A stretch of DNA of 64,000 bases, from positions 1,798,001-1,862,000 of the forward strand of contig NC_003283.11 of NCBI RefSeq assembly GCF_000002985.6, in the 5' to 3' direction. Origin of the DNA: Caenorhabditis elegans. Taxonomy: Eukaryota; Nematoda; Chromadorea; Rhabditida; Rhabditidae. The position numbers and the translations under genes were made by a program. The notes beneath the pieces were generated by a model. It was given only the letters and a program-made list of their open reading frames with translations, was not told where the DNA came from and searched no databases. Below are positions 23,590 to 35,728 of the stretch, piece by piece. Numbering within the stretch: the first letter of the stretch is position 1; every line of letters starts with the position of its first letter.

Positions 23590-24985
23590 ATGAAACTACC
23601 TGTCAGAAGCCTGCTGGCAATCCGGAGCGCATCAACTGCTGTGGCATCGGCCGAAAGTATGAGAAAAGTTATTCAGGCTTTTTTTCTAGCTTCTATAGAA
23701 ATAATTTTTAATTATTAAATGTATAAAATTGTTGAGAAGCATCCTACACATCGAAAATGTATCTGAACCGCCAGTTTTGCGATTTCTGTTTCGTAAAACA
23801 TGTAATTTTGTGAGGAAAAGCTGTTTCTTGACAGAAATCGTTGATTTTACCCACTTTCTGATCGTTTGATGCTTTTAAATGATATTTTTCGTTTGAATTT
23901 GCGAAAAAATTGATAAAAAGCTGAAAAAGAGAAAATTTAAACGGTGTTCAATAATTATGGAGGCTGTGAGTTGCATTAAATACCCCAAATTTCTTGAAAA
24001 TAATATTTATAACAAAGAAAAAAACGATAAAAAATGCTTATAAAATATTATTTTCAGACGCTGTCCCGGCTTCCGTTCCAGCAGCGACTCTTTCCTCCGA
24101 GTTCTTCGATCACATTCGCCATCAAGTGTACGGGGACTTGAAAAAAGTGGACAAAGTCGTGGTTTCAGTGAGAACTGAGGATAAGGCTCAGCCAGTTCTT
24201 GTGAATCGGAATGTGTCCACATCATTTCACTGTTTTAATCGTAAGAAAGCAGATTTTATGAATAAATAATTAATTTTCCCCAATTTCAGATATCTCCAAG
24301 CACTTCGCCGACGACGCCGTACTCGTGGAAGTTCATCCATCCGTTGGCGGCGCCTACTTCAGCAGCGTCAATCAACCACTTCAAGATCAAGCCGAGATTC
24401 GAAAAATTGGATTCGATTCTGCTGAGGACGTGAATTTAGTGAATGATGCCTACTGGAGATCTTGTTCGCTAGTTACTGCTGCATTCCTGAAAGAAGCTCT
24501 GGACGTGGACGTGGATTTCAGATTCCCACGTGGAAATATTGAAAATGGATATTTTTCGGTGGATGTGAAGGGATTGAATGGGAACGTTTTCACCTTGGTG
24601 AGCAGTTTTTTTTTTTGAAATAAAATTAATTAAAATTTTTAAAATTGATTTTCAGGACGAACTTAACACGATAAATCGATTCGGTAAATCGTACATCCGC
24701 GAAGAGAAGCAATTCGAGGTGATCGCAGTGCCAACGAGTGTAGCAGAAGCATCAGGAATCCACGGCGATCATCTAGTACGAATCGGTCGCCAAGTGTTCT
24801 CCACAGATGGCCCATGCATCAATTCGACTCGTCAAATCGGCCGCTTCACGATTTTCCGATCAAAATCATCTGGCAAGAGTGTGATCGTCGGCGGAGTGTC
24901 GATTCCCATGAAACAGCCGACTTCATCATACTCCTGGAGCCTCGTCGCCAAGAATGCAGTGCAGAAATTTAGTAAAAATGCATGA
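23590..24985 (+). CDS. mrpl-39: Mitochondrial ribosomal protein L39
   Basis: Four exons: 23590-23656, 24058-24240, 24290-24597 and 24656-24985 (888 bp, 295 aa), all in phase. The first 20 residues (MKLPVRSLLAIRSASTAVA) are basic and amphipathic without acids, as expected for a mitochondrial targeting peptide. The body contains blocks recalled from mL39/MRPL39 proteins, which are related to threonyl-tRNA synthetase N-terminal domains (HISKHFADDAVLVEVHPSVG, FRFPRGNIENGYFSVDV, INRFGKSYIREEKQFEVIAV). It is a structural component of the large mitoribosomal subunit. It is divergent from gly-7. The name also rests on the known gly-7/mrpl-39 neighbourhood. Confidence 0.85.
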
Positions 24986-25152
24986 GAATTGAAATTCAAT
25001 AGTTTTTTATAGCTAGTTTCTGATTGTTGTTTTTCTTTTTTGTTACTTTTTTCTGTTCATTAAAAGAACAAAAATTATAAAGCTCTAAATAATTTATTAA
25101 GTATGTACAAAAACAAAAAAATAATCTAACACAGTGCCCTTTCAGAGACTAA

Positions 25153-28100
25153 TTATCCATTCTTCAAGAAATTATTCAAAAATCCCTGCGCCACCTCCCC
25201 GGTAATCAAATTGTTCAGCTGTCCCAACACAGCTGCAGGCGACTGATCCATCATTCCAGACACTTCTTCGCATCTCTTCATGGCTCTCTGCAATTGTGTT
25301 CCGATTTCCAAGCTTGCCATCACATCACACGTGGCAACGGCTTCTCGCAGCGAATCACACTGTTGCCGTTCTGCACCACGTCGGCACGTCTCCTGGGATG
25401 CTTTCAGCAAATCGATTTCTCCGTGAAGAATTGCTCGTCGAAGTTCTTCACCCCACGCGTCGAACGTCTTCTCGTCGGCTTGATCCTGGCATTTTCCATA
25501 CGCGATTTGCATGAATTCCGATATAAATGGAAGGCAGCCTTTGCCACGTGGCAGGCCAAAGTTACTATCCGTATTTGGCATAAAATCTCGGATTCCGATC
25601 TGCGGGAGTGGCTCCGCTTTGCCTCCCTCAGTTGGGGTCCCGGTGCCGGTGCCAACTTGAAGGAATCGACGGGCGATTTGCATGAATGGGCTGCCGTCGA
25701 AAGCGTTTGTCTGGAAATATTTTATTTTTATTTTTAAATTTGCCGCTAGGCGATTTCGAATTTATTATGCGGACCCAATCGCGCTCCACGGCTAATCGAA
25801 AGCGCTCCGCCCCTAAACGTTGGGTCTCGTTAGGTATTTGGTGGAAAAACTGTAAATTCAAACGCTTTCGGCAATTTTTAGGATTTTTTTGCAAAACCAC
25901 AAAATTTCGACTATCGTTGTTTTTTCGGCAATTTGCCGGTTTACCGGAAATTTCAATTCCGGCAATGTGCCGGTTTGCCAATTTTCCGGAACATTTCAAT
26001 TCCGGCAATTTGCCGATTTGCCGTAACATTTCAATTCCGGCAATTTATCGATTTTCCGGAAATTTCAATTCCGCCAAATTGCCGATTTGCCGGTAATTTC
26101 AATTCCGGCAATTTGCTGATTTGCCAATTTGCCGGAAATATCAATTCCGCCAATTTGCCGATTTGCCGGAACTATCGATTCCGCCAATTTGCCGATTTGC
26201 CGGTAATTTCAATTTTTGCAATTTGCCGGTTTGCCGATTTGCCGGAACATTTAAATTCCGCCATTTTGCCAATTTGCCGTTATGCCTATTTGCCGGAAAA
26301 AAGAAATGCTCGTAATTTGGCGAAACGAATTGAAAACGGTTGAATTTACGATTTTACCGCCAAATACCTAATGAGACCCAACGATGGTAGGCGGAGCGTT
26401 TTCAATTGGAGCGCGTTTTGGGCCTCACACGTGGAGTCAGAATGTCTCATTTCGCTTTGATCTTCAAAAAATGTGGGAGTTGAGACGCAGACATCTCATC
26501 TGATTTTGCATGGTTAAGAGCGTGCTGACGTCACAATTTTCTGGAGAAATATTACCGCATTTTTCGTAGATCAAACCGCAATGAGACAGCCCGACACCAT
26601 GTGGGGCCTTATAATAACAAAATAAATCATACCGGCGCTGGTGGTCTTGCTAGTTCGGGAGCACTCACAGCTGCAGCAGAAGAAGACGCGGAAGCCGGTG
26701 CGGCAATTTCCACGGGAGCCGGAATATTAGCTGGAGCAGCTTCTACAGCCACCTCGGCTATCGGCTCGGCATATCGAATCTCCCGAATCTTCTCTCCCAT
26801 CGCCACGTTTTTCTTGAAATCCCGCACACCCAACACATCACGACCGCCCATGTCGAAAGTATTATCATTCGACTCTTGTTGCTTCGGAATCCCAAACATT
26901 GGTGGAAGTGTTGCTGGTGGTGGTGGAGTCGATGGGGTTCCGAATGTTAATGGTGGGAGGGTCGGAAATGTGGATGGTGGTGGTGTTGGTGGCGTAGAAG
27001 CTCCGGAAGCTTCCAGCTTATCCAGGGCTTGTAGGAAAGCATTTCGGCCTTGGAATGCGAGATTTTGAATTGCTGAAAATTACGGAAATAGTTTAATGGA
27101 ACATTTTTGCGATGAAGCCTTTGAACTTGAATTATGCAGTAATTTCCCCCTCTTGATCTACAAAAAACTATGCAGCGTAAATCTACTCATGGCCGTGGCA
27201 GAGTTTCGCGCGTCTCTTCCATTTTTCAAGAGAGTTGCCGGAAGCCCGTGACTGGTCTGACTTCATTTTTTTGTTCTTTTTTCTGAATTCTTGAATTGTC
27301 GCCCAGCCTGAGCCTAAGCCTGAGCCTGAGCCTAAGCCTAAGCCTAAGACAAAGCCTGAGCCTAAGCCTGAGCCTAAGCCTGAGCCTAAGCCTGAGCCTG
27401 AGCCTGAGCCTGAGCCTAAGCCTGATTCCTTGCGCTTGGAGCGCAAAAGAAAAGAAAAAGAGCTATTTAGACTTAGGAACAAACCCAATTTGAATAAAAC
27501 ATTGGAAATCCCAATCCAACCAGCCTAAGGGCCCGAAAAACATACTAAGATGCCTAACTGGAATAAAATATAGGAAATCCTTATGACACACCGGCGGTAT
27601 GGCGCGGCTTAAGCCTAAATAGCCACTTTTATCAAAATACATTTGAGCTCGACTCGAGTTTTACAATAACTTCTCAGGCAACTCAAAAGTAATCTGTGGA
27701 TATTTTTCAGTAATCTAAATGAAAATTATTACTAAGAATCTTGGAAATTTTGTAATATTTGAAGGATTGCGAGCAATCTCTACATATTTGCGTCAACCTT
27801 TCGAGATTTTTTTCTTAGTGAAGTTATAGAATGCCAATATTCAAATTCCTATCTCATGGGAAAAAAGTTCAAATTCTGTACCTGCGTATATTTTTTTATA
27901 ACTCCGTTCTTCCAACAAGAAAGGCCTTCTTCCCATGAGATAGAAATTCAAGTATCGGCAGCATTCATAGGTACAGAATTTGAACCTTTCTTCACATGAG
28001 ATAGGAATTTTATATTGATCAAATTAGCCCTCCAATAAAGTGAGACCTTTGATGAATATAATCACTCTGATGATATTTAATTCCGATGATCTAAATTAAG

Positions 28101-31100
28101 GCGTGATATTCTAATTGTAAGGTGTGATAACATATGATATTTATTTTTAAATTTAAATATAGTCTCTTTTTTTGCTTCTTAAAATTTTTTTTTTTGTTAA
28201 TGAACGAATAGTTTACAACCGCCTCGCTCAAATGTATTTTGATAAAAGTGGCTATTTAGGCTTAAGCCGCGCCATACCGCCGGTGTGTCATAAGGATTTC
28301 CTATATTTTATTCCAGTTAGGCATCCTAGTATGTTTTTCGGGCCTTTAGGCTGGCTGGATTGGGATTTCCAATGTTTTATTCCAGTTGGGCATCCTAGTT
28401 TTTTTTTCGGGCCCTTAGGCTTAAGTGAGTCATAAGGATTTCCAATGTTTTATTCAAATTGGGTTTGTTCCTAACTCTAAATAGCTCTTTTTCTTTTTTT
28501 TTGCGCTCCAAGCGCAAGGAAAAACCTTCTTGTAACTTTTTATGAGGGTTTCATACATTTTATTAAAATCGGGGCGAAGCCCTGATTTTAAATCCATATT
28601 GTTTTTCTTTGTCTTCCACTATCCCTGCAAATAGGAAAGAGAATGTGTTCTTTCTAATAAAGTAAAAATCATCATAAAATCTTGAAAACTGGGAGCAAGA
28701 GGTAATATTTGAATATATTGGGTCGTAAATGTGTGTCTCTCTGTGGTGGGGTGGCGATGTGTTGGCAGCCAACCCTTCAACGAACTCTATCTCCCGCCTG
28801 TAATTCCTTTCAAAGTAAGAATTGAGTTACAAAAATTTGGGGAAATATGAAAAAAGGTGTGAGGATTTTAAAAATATTAATTTTAAAACACCAGACCAAA
28901 CCACTTTTTCTGGTCAAGAGGCAAAAAATTAATTTTTTGAAAAAATTTCAAACTGGCACAAAATTTTTTCAAAAACAAATTTTCACAAACTGTTAATAGA
29001 TTCCATTTTTTATAAATATTGTTCATTGAACACAAAAAAGAAAACAAAGATTCATCGAAAAATGAGTGAAAAATCGCAAAAATTCAAAAAAGTCAGTGCT
29101 GAAAAAAATTTCTACTAAAATTTTTTTGAAACTTAGTTTTTCGGATTTAGCGTCAAATTTTGAATCTATGTAAAAAAACAGAATTGAAATTATCTCAGAT
29201 TGAGTGAATAATAAACGCTCAAAGTTGAAAAATGAGCAACGCAAAAACGGCAGTAACTTGCTTCAAGGTCGATTATCTCAGTGAATTTTCACTCAATTTT
29301 CGAAATTTTTTTGCTGTATCGCTTTAGAAATATTTGTAATTTCATTTTTTTTCCTCAAAATCAAAATATCTCAAACGACCGCCATCCTACGAGAAGGGAA
29401 AAACAAAGTTTTTGGAAAAAAAATCGAAAAAATTTTTTCTGCCTCGCTTTTCAAAATGAAAAAATCACTTTTTCGGAATAATTTTTACTTTAAAATGTAG
29501 GTACGATCTTTTTATACAACAATTTCACTTTGGAACCAAAGATTTCTCAAAGACAACATCGCACGAAGCGGTGGTTTGCGAAAAAAGGAGGGGGGAGGTC
29601 AAAATTGCGAATTTGACTTTGGAGCTCTCTAAAAGAGCTCACAGTTGATGGATCTGGATGATTTGCATGTTTTTCGACGCATCTCGTCGAGTACTATAAA
29701 CTGCTAAAAAATCTCGTAAAAATCGCAAAAACTCGAATTTTCCTGCAAAAAAAAGAGGCGAAAAATGAGAAAAAAAACGTGATTTTTCGAGGATACTCGA
29801 AAATACTCTTCATATCTCGGCTCGAAGAGCTCCTATCTTTCTGAAATAAAGCATACAGAGGTGGGGCAAGCTTCTTGAAGAGACAGCAAAACACCGCATC
29901 AAAATCCATCCACCCACCGTCAAGTTACACGCGCGTTTCCATTTACCACGAAAAACAGGGCATAAAAAAATTTAGATGCCACACCCGGGCTCGAACTTTT
30001 GTTTATTTTAGAAGCTTAATATCTCGGCTCCTGTAAATCGAAATCGGCTCAAAATTCACAAGAGAACTTATTTCACTGCCGTCCTCCTGTCATTAAATTT
30101 TCGTGAGCTTAGGCCGAAAACTGACAAAACGCCAAACTTAAAAATTTTTAAAAATAGTTGAGGGGCATTTCGAAAACACCTTAAGTTCCATAACTCGGCG
30201 AGTTTTGATGGAATCAATTTGAAATTTTACACAAAAGCTTCTTAGTGGCCAATACGCCTCTGTGTAAAGTTTCGCTTTGATCGGCCAACGGGAACCCTTT
30301 GAAAAATCAAAAAAACGCTGTAATCCTAACCCTAAATAGCTAACGCTCCCCCACTGACGCCAAGCCTAACCTAAGTAGAACTCTCAAATGGCGGCCTACG
30401 ATGAAAAACTCGAAACCGCGATTTTCGAATTGCAGAATCAATTTTTTTGTTTCGCAAAAGGTTCTATTAAAAACCAGTAAGTAATTCAAAAACTTTTGGA
30501 GAAGTCCAGTTTTCTCACCTCCGCCAATCATTTGTGACGGCCTTTGTTCGGGCGTCGGCGGTTTCGGAGCGGCTACCGTCCGCCTGCAAAGCAATACTTT
30601 GTACTTTTAAGGATGGGAAAACAGAAACAAGTTTCATTCCTTTTTTTTTCTTCGAATGAAGCGGCAAGACGGCTAGAGCTTAACCATAATCTCGAGGAAA
30701 TTTTCGAGAAAATTTTCGAAAAAAAAAAACTCACTGAACATCTCTCTCGTTTTCCCTCATATTGTTACCTGCCATTGATGATAATTCGGTGGCAAGTTCA
30801 GCCATACTTCTCATATTTTCAGGTCGTAACAGGGAGAGAAATGGTTGAAAATCCATGTTCTATAAACTGTAACATTTTTCTGAGACTTTCAAGATTATTT
30901 GAAATTTGGTCTGTGACTCAAAAAACTTCATTTTTAATTCAACTTCTGAAACAGGAGGAATCCTGTTTAATAAAGTATGACATCACAATTGTGTACAAGA
31001 ATTGCAGGATTGTGACGTCAGAGTGGCAAACGATTTTTCCGGCAAATCGGAAAAGCGGAAAGTTGCTGATTTGGTGAGTTTTCCGGCAAATCGGCAAGAG

Positions 31101-31865
31101 GTTGGAATTGAAATTTCCGGCAAATAGGCAAACTGGTAAGTTGCTGATTTGCTGAATTTTAAGGCAAATCGGCAAATCAGCGGATTGCCGGATTGGAAAT
31201 TACCGGAAAACCGGCAAATCGGCGAAATGCCGGAATTGAAATTTCCGGCATATCAACAAACTGCCGGAATTTAAATTTCCGGCAAATCGGCGATTTTCCG
31301 AAAATGAAAATTTCCGGCAAACCGCCAAATTGCCGGAATCGAAATTTCCGGAAAACCGGCTAACTTCCGGCAAATCAGCAAATTGAATTGTACGCATCCT
31401 ACAACTATTTTAAAAAGTAAGTAAATTCTATGAAAATATCCAAAGAAAACGGAAAAAATTTTAAAAAGGCACAATTTCAAGTGTTGCCGTATTATCAAAA
31501 AATCCCTCTAAAAAATTCCGGCAAATCGGCAATTTTCCGAAAATGAAAACTTCCGGCAAATCGGCAAACCGGCAAGTTGCCGGAATTGAAAAATTCCAGC
31601 GAATCTGCAAACTGACAATTTGCCGATTTGCCGAATTTCTTGACGAAAAAAATTTCATTTTTTGGTGGGCGGCAATTGCCGATTTGACCCTCAAAAATTG
31701 GGTGGCCTAGTTTTCATTCTTCCTAGGCCAATGAAAATCCATGTCAAATTACAGTGCATGCTCAACCCTAAAACAAAACAGGAGCAAGTTTTTCAGAGAC
31801 TACGTTCTTACCTGTGCTTTTGCAAATGATAACATGAGGGTCATGAGCGAAAGTAAGAGTATCAT
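25153..31865 (-). CDS. Secreted Pro/Ala-rich protein of unknown function
   Basis: Five exons join in phase: 31812-31865, 30735-30859, 30519-30583, 26633-27072 and 25153-25710 (1,242 bp, 413 aa). Exon 1 encodes a signal peptide (MILLLSLMTLMLSFAKAQ). It is followed by a Met-rich helical segment (RPENMRSMAELATELSSMA). Next come a Pro/Thr-rich linker (PPTPPPSTFPTLPPLT), a charged block with DMGGRDVLGVRDFKKN, and an Ala/Pro-rich stretch (PANIPAPVEIAAPASA). The C-terminal ~150 residues hold about six cysteines in helical context (CLPFISEF, GKCQDQ, ETCRRG, QQCDSL, ATCDVM, KRCEEV). I do not recognise the family; it looks nematode-specific and extracellular. Exon 2 was found only by phase, because its acceptor is TTTATAG. 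Intron 3 (3.4 kb) is repeat-filled. Confidence 0.72.
25778..26416. mobile_element. TIR element filled with GCCGATTTGCCGG units
   Basis: Outer inverted arms pair: AAAGCGCTCCGCC plus GTTGGGTCTCGTTAGGTATT at the left, AATACCTAATGAGACCCAAC plus GGCGGAGCG at the right. The interior from 25905 to 26310 is the TTTGCCGGTTTGCC repeat. It lies in intron 4 of the secreted-protein gene. Confidence 0.75.
26428..26603. mobile_element. CACGTGGTGTCAG MITE, copy 1
   Basis: It begins CACGTGGAGTCAGAATGTCTC and ends GACAGCCCGACACCATGTG. The interior is TTTGATCT...GAGACGCAGACATCTC...GTGCTGACGTCAC...GTAGATCAAACCGCAATG. Six further copies share this layout. Confidence 0.82.
27302..27424. repeat. Interstitial telomere-like array (GCCTAA)n
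   Basis: About 20 units of GCCTAA or GCCTGA, the complement of the nematode telomere repeat TTAGGC, in degenerate form. It directly abuts the TIR element starting at 27428. Confidence 0.85.
27428..28519. mobile_element. 1.09-kb element with CCTTGCGCTTGGAGCGCAA ends
   Basis: The left end CCTTGCGCTTGGAGCGCAA is matched by the inverted right end TTGCGCTCCAAGCGCAAGG. Arms extend inward (AGAGCTATTTAGACTTAGG and CCTAACTCTAAATAGCTCT, then CGGCGGTATGGCGCGGCTTA inverted at 28265). No transposase ORF is present, so it is non-autonomous. Confidence 0.82.
28520..30518. other. Rest of intron 3 of the secreted-protein gene; nothing coding seen
   Basis: AT-rich sequence with long A and T runs. Short ORFs such as 28563-28772 have no good splice partners. 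Phase of the flanking exons joins directly across it. Confidence 0.5.
31018..31680. repeat. GGCAAATCGGCAAACCGGC fold-back repeat in intron 1
   Basis: It runs from GTGGCAAACGATTTTTCCGG to TTTTGGTGGGCGGCAATTGCC. It includes the family core in reverse (AAAAAATCCCTCTAAAAAAT). Confidence 0.75.
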
Positions 31866-32126
31866 TTTGGTGTGTAAGGGTTCCAAAATGAAAATAAAAG
31901 TGAATAGATGACAACGGATGTGTGTGTTGGTGAAATGGTTGGTTATGGTTGGCTGACAGATGGAGAGAGATCGAGGGGAACTAGCAATGAATGGGCAACG
32001 AGGCATGTCTGCTTCTCTCGCTAGTCTCATGTGTGGATCCGACTATCTCAGTGGGATTCAAGTTCTTAGTCTCAGAAAAAGAGGAGAAGCCGTGTGATAT
32101 ATAAGGGAGACGTAGGCATGAGGTGG

Positions 32127-32151
32127 ATGTGTGTGTGTGTGTGTGTGTGTG
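32127..32151. repeat. (GT)n microsatellite
   Basis: Twelve uninterrupted GT dinucleotides, upstream of the secreted-protein gene. Confidence 0.9.
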
Positions 32152-32280
32152 ACTCATTATCGTTCTTTTCATTATCATCTTATCATCACATAATCATTGG
32201 CTAAACCTTCACGTAATTACCGATGATGTAATCGGCAGTTGAATAAGGGAACCCATCTTAAGTGTAGTCTTTGTTAAGCC

Positions 32281-33296
32281 TAGGCCAAGGGTGAGCAGCA
32301 ATTGAAATTGTGGCAATTTCGGAAATTGTCAAAATTGTCGATTGCCGAAAATTCACAAAACCAGCAATTGCCGAAATTTCCGGTACACAATGTTGCCGGA
32401 AATATAAAATTGATACTTTTCGTAGATTTAGGAGCCTAAAGTGCATTTCAATGAACAATTTTCAATGGTCAAGTTCAAACTGATTTAATCCTTCAAAGGT
32501 GGACTACCGAAATTTGAGACTTTATTTTTTAGACCCAAATTGATCCAAAACTACCGAATTTCGTAATGAGACGTTCTGAAAACTTCTCAAAAAAAAAAGT
32601 TATGGCGGTTCAAAGTTGGGCAAAATAAGGCCCATTTTTAGCTAAAATCAAAATTTGTTCCAACTTCTCGGTGTCGCAACGTCTGGAACCTAATTTTTAT
32701 TTATTCATCATTTTTTAAAAATATTGTGGTTTTTGATTGGGCGTTTATTCGTTGATTTAAGTACATTTATGGTCTTTGGAACACAAATAAACGTTACTTT
32801 TTGTGCCCCAACGACCATAAATGTACTTAAATCAACGAATAAACGCCCAATCAAAAACCACAATATTTATTAAAAAGTGATAAATAAATAAAAATTAAGT
32901 TCCAGACACTGCGACACCGAGAAGTTGGAAAAAATTTTGATTTTGCTGAAAATGGGCCTTATTTTGCAGTAGTTTGAACCGCCATAACTTTTTTTTTGAG
33001 AAATTTTCAAAACGTCTCTTTACGAAATTCGGTAGTTTTGGATCAATTTGGGTCTTAAAAAACAAAGTCTCAAGTTTCGGTACTCCACCTATGAAGGATT
33101 GACCGTTTTCTTTTAAAAAAAAGACCAACCAAACACTAAAAAACAAGGTGAAATTTGTTCAATTTCCAAAATATAATTAGGTTTGAAAATTGCCGAAAAT
33201 GTCCGGCGATCGACAACTTCGGCAATTGTTCAATTTGGAAATTGCCGAAATTGCTGAATGCCGGAAAATTCCGATTGCCGCGCACCTCTGGCCTAG
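32281..33296. mobile_element. CAATTGCCG element interrupted by a fold-back
   Basis: Ends are GGCCAAGGGTGAGCAGCAATT and GATTGCCGCGCACCTCTGGCC. The same element without the insertion is present at 45769-46117. There GATTTAATCCTGTAAGGATTG marks the site that is opened here between about 32488 and 33105. Confidence 0.72.
32488..33105. mobile_element. 0.6-kb perfect-looking fold-back inserted in the CAATTGCCG element
   Basis: The left arm AAGGTGGACTACCGAAATTT and right arm AATTTCGGTAG...GTACTCCACCT pair. The central arms TTGATTGGGCGTTTATTCG and CGAATAAACGCCCAATCAA surround a loop of about 40 bp at 32775-32815. Confidence 0.8.
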
Positions 33297-33417
33297 CCAT
33301 AAAAATGCATATCTCCGATTTACAGAACGCTCAAAATGCACAAACACGAAAAATCGGGGTTAAAGATAAGATGCCGTCTGTCCGTACGCCTGTCCGCCTT
33401 AAATTACTTTTCCACCT

Positions 33418-33708
33418 GTGATGTTGAGAAATGAAACAAGAGCTGAACTACCTGAACTCTCCACTAACAAACTTCACCTGCCTCAGCTTCTCCCAGTCGC
33501 TGATTATGTTCTCGTTCAGATGGAAAACCCGTACAACCTTATATCCTGTGACTTTAATCGATATTCACGTTGGCAATCTTTCCTAGTACTATGGGCACCA
33601 GTTTATGGGCTTCTGGTATATTTAGCTGCGGGATATCTGTTCAAATATCATTCGGATAAGCAAAGCTATCAAGTTCGAACCGCTCAAACAATTGCCGTCT
33701 TTTTATGA
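33418..33708 (+). pseudogene. Orphan exon-like ORF, possible chemoreceptor N-terminal fragment (left arm)
   Basis: A 96-aa ORF with one clear hydrophobic segment (SFLVLWAPVYGLLVYLAAGYLF). An overlapping frame also reads like a receptor N-terminus (MKQELNYLNSPLTNF...). It lies 2 kb upstream of the 7TM-like fragment at 35729. No signal peptide or recognised domain is present. It could be the first coding part of the decayed receptor or just a fragment. Confidence 0.35.
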
Positions 33709-33807
33709 GTTAATTTTTTAGCCTGTTTTTCAGACTGCAATTAATTTTTCGAGAGTTAAGAAAACTGGGAAAAAGCTGACTCGATTCTTCTTACAATTAG
33801 TTACTTA

Positions 33808-33995
33808 CACGTGGTGTCAGGCTGTCCCATTACGGGTTGATCTACAGAAAATTGCGGGAATTTTTTGCCCAAAAAAATGTGACATTAGCACGTTCTTAAC
33901 CATGCAAAATCAGTTGAGAAATCTGCGTCTCTTCTCCCGCATTTTTTGTAGATCTACGTAAATCAAACCGAAATGAGACACTCTGACACGACGTG
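33808..33995. mobile_element. CACGTGGTGTCAG MITE, copy in left arm
   Basis: It starts CACGTGGTGTCAGGCTGTCCC and ends GACACTCTGACACGACGTG, with the family interior. The inverted duplicate is at 42014-42201. Confidence 0.82.
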
Positions 33996-35330
33996 CACTT
34001 TCACATATTTTGTAGGCACTATGTTGAACTGACTGATACTTCCTCATTTCTGTTCCCACAATTTGTATTGCCGGTTTTGGGCGCGCAAATTGGAGGAATT
34101 ACAAGTGAAATATATCTGCCAAGCAGCCTCTAATAAATGCCGAGTGTGCAGACTCCGCCCCTTTTTCGCGTTTTTTGACACTTTTTTTGGCTTGCGAAAA
34201 AATGTTCCACTTCGTTTTCATTAATAACTTCAGAGCCGTTCGACTACATACTCTAATATTTGAGATCCTATTAGAAATATCTTGCCCTTTTGTGGAGCAA
34301 AAAACGGCACTTAGTTTGGAGCAAAATTGAGCCCAGGACGGCTTTCCCCAGTTTGAAAAATATTTTTTTGCTCTTTTTACCCCCAAAAAAACCATGTTTT
34401 AATTGAATTTAAATTCGGGTTTTGCTCAGTTTTGTTTCAAATTTATGTGCAAGATACTACTCAGAGAGACTGATTTTTTGAAAAAAAGTTTGAGTTTATA
34501 AGTGCAAAAGCCAAAAAGTTGTGATAAAACAAAAGGCCGAAAAATGCCATTTTGCCAATAAATTTTTTTTACGTAAAAAGCCGTTTTTCGTCTTTATCTC
34601 AAGTTCTACTTTATCTTTTTTGATATTTTTTTTGCTTACCCCACGTAAAAAAGTACGCTGAACACGATTTTCAACTCAGAATTGAAATAAGTTCTATGAG
34701 TCGGCCGAGCAAGACGAAAATGTGCCAAATTTTGCACATTTTTTTTTTTTCGCGAATCTACTTTTTCCATCATAACTCGGTCAGTTTTCAAGTTTTTTCA
34801 GTTTTCTAAAAATTGACGTGTAGGTCTCATCAATACGCATCGAGACATATAAAATTTGTAAAAAGTTCAGTGGGAAAATTTTTCAAGAAAAAAATAATTC
34901 AAACATTTAGTACTGGGGGGGAGTAGTTTCCTGGGTCCCCTGTACATTTTTTCCACTAAACTTTTGCGGAATGTATTTTTTATACATAGTTTTCGATTTT
35001 ATCTAATGGAAGATGAAGTTTCGTGGCATTAGCAATGTTCTGTCAAGAGATATTATTTTTTAAAAATTTTCAGGCCAAAACTTGTTTTTTTCTACAAATC
35101 GACCAGTTTACAAGATATAACCCTCAACTGTACCTCTCCTTTTCGGGAATTCAATAATGAGTACAATCCTGTAATAAAATTTTCAAAAATTCGTTTTCCC
35201 GCTGACTTATCAGTGTTAAACGGTTTTCGAACGTCTTTCCCCAAATTGGAGTTATTGAAAAAAGCTGAATCGAAAGACGACTCCCTCCAAAAATTTTCCT
35301 TCCCTACATCTCTGTGTCAGGGTCTCTCCC

Positions 35331-35399
35331 GCATGGCCGAGTGGTTAGTGCGTATGTCTGTGAATATTTTGCTCGTTGGCTCGATTCCCCCAACTGACA
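35331..35399 (+). tRNA. tRNA-like sequence (pseudo-tRNA or SINE head), left arm
   Basis: GCATGGCCGAGTGGTTAGTG matches the D-arm/A-box of class II (Ser/Leu-type) tRNAs, and GGCTCGATTCC matches a B-box. The acceptor stem and T-stem do not pair properly. I therefore call it a degenerate tRNA-derived sequence, not a working tRNA. Confidence 0.4.
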
Positions 35400-35728
35400 A
35401 TTTTTTTTGTGGGTACTCGGGATTCGAATAGAAATGCTCGATTTTAAGCAAAATATGAGTGGGTCTCCTCTTCTCCCAATGGCTCACTGCAATCGTCACG
35501 AACCCTCTGACAGGTTCGAGGCGAAGCCGAGAACCTACGTCCGACTGGGGGACTCGCCCTACACCCCCTACCCGCAGGGAACGCTAGTCCTCGAGCATAC
35601 ACTTATATTATCGTTGCGCTAGTAACCCATCATGGTATGTTTTTAGAAGAAGCAATTAAAAAAAACGCTGCAAAAACTTTATTTTAGCTATTAATATAAC
35701 AACTCTCTTCACTGCCCACTGCCGTCTT

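Noticed and set aside
27183..27493. ORFs encoding (GSGSGLGS)n or (SLSLSL)n
   Set aside because: Translations of the GCCTAA/GCCTGA telomere-like array on both strands, not real proteins.
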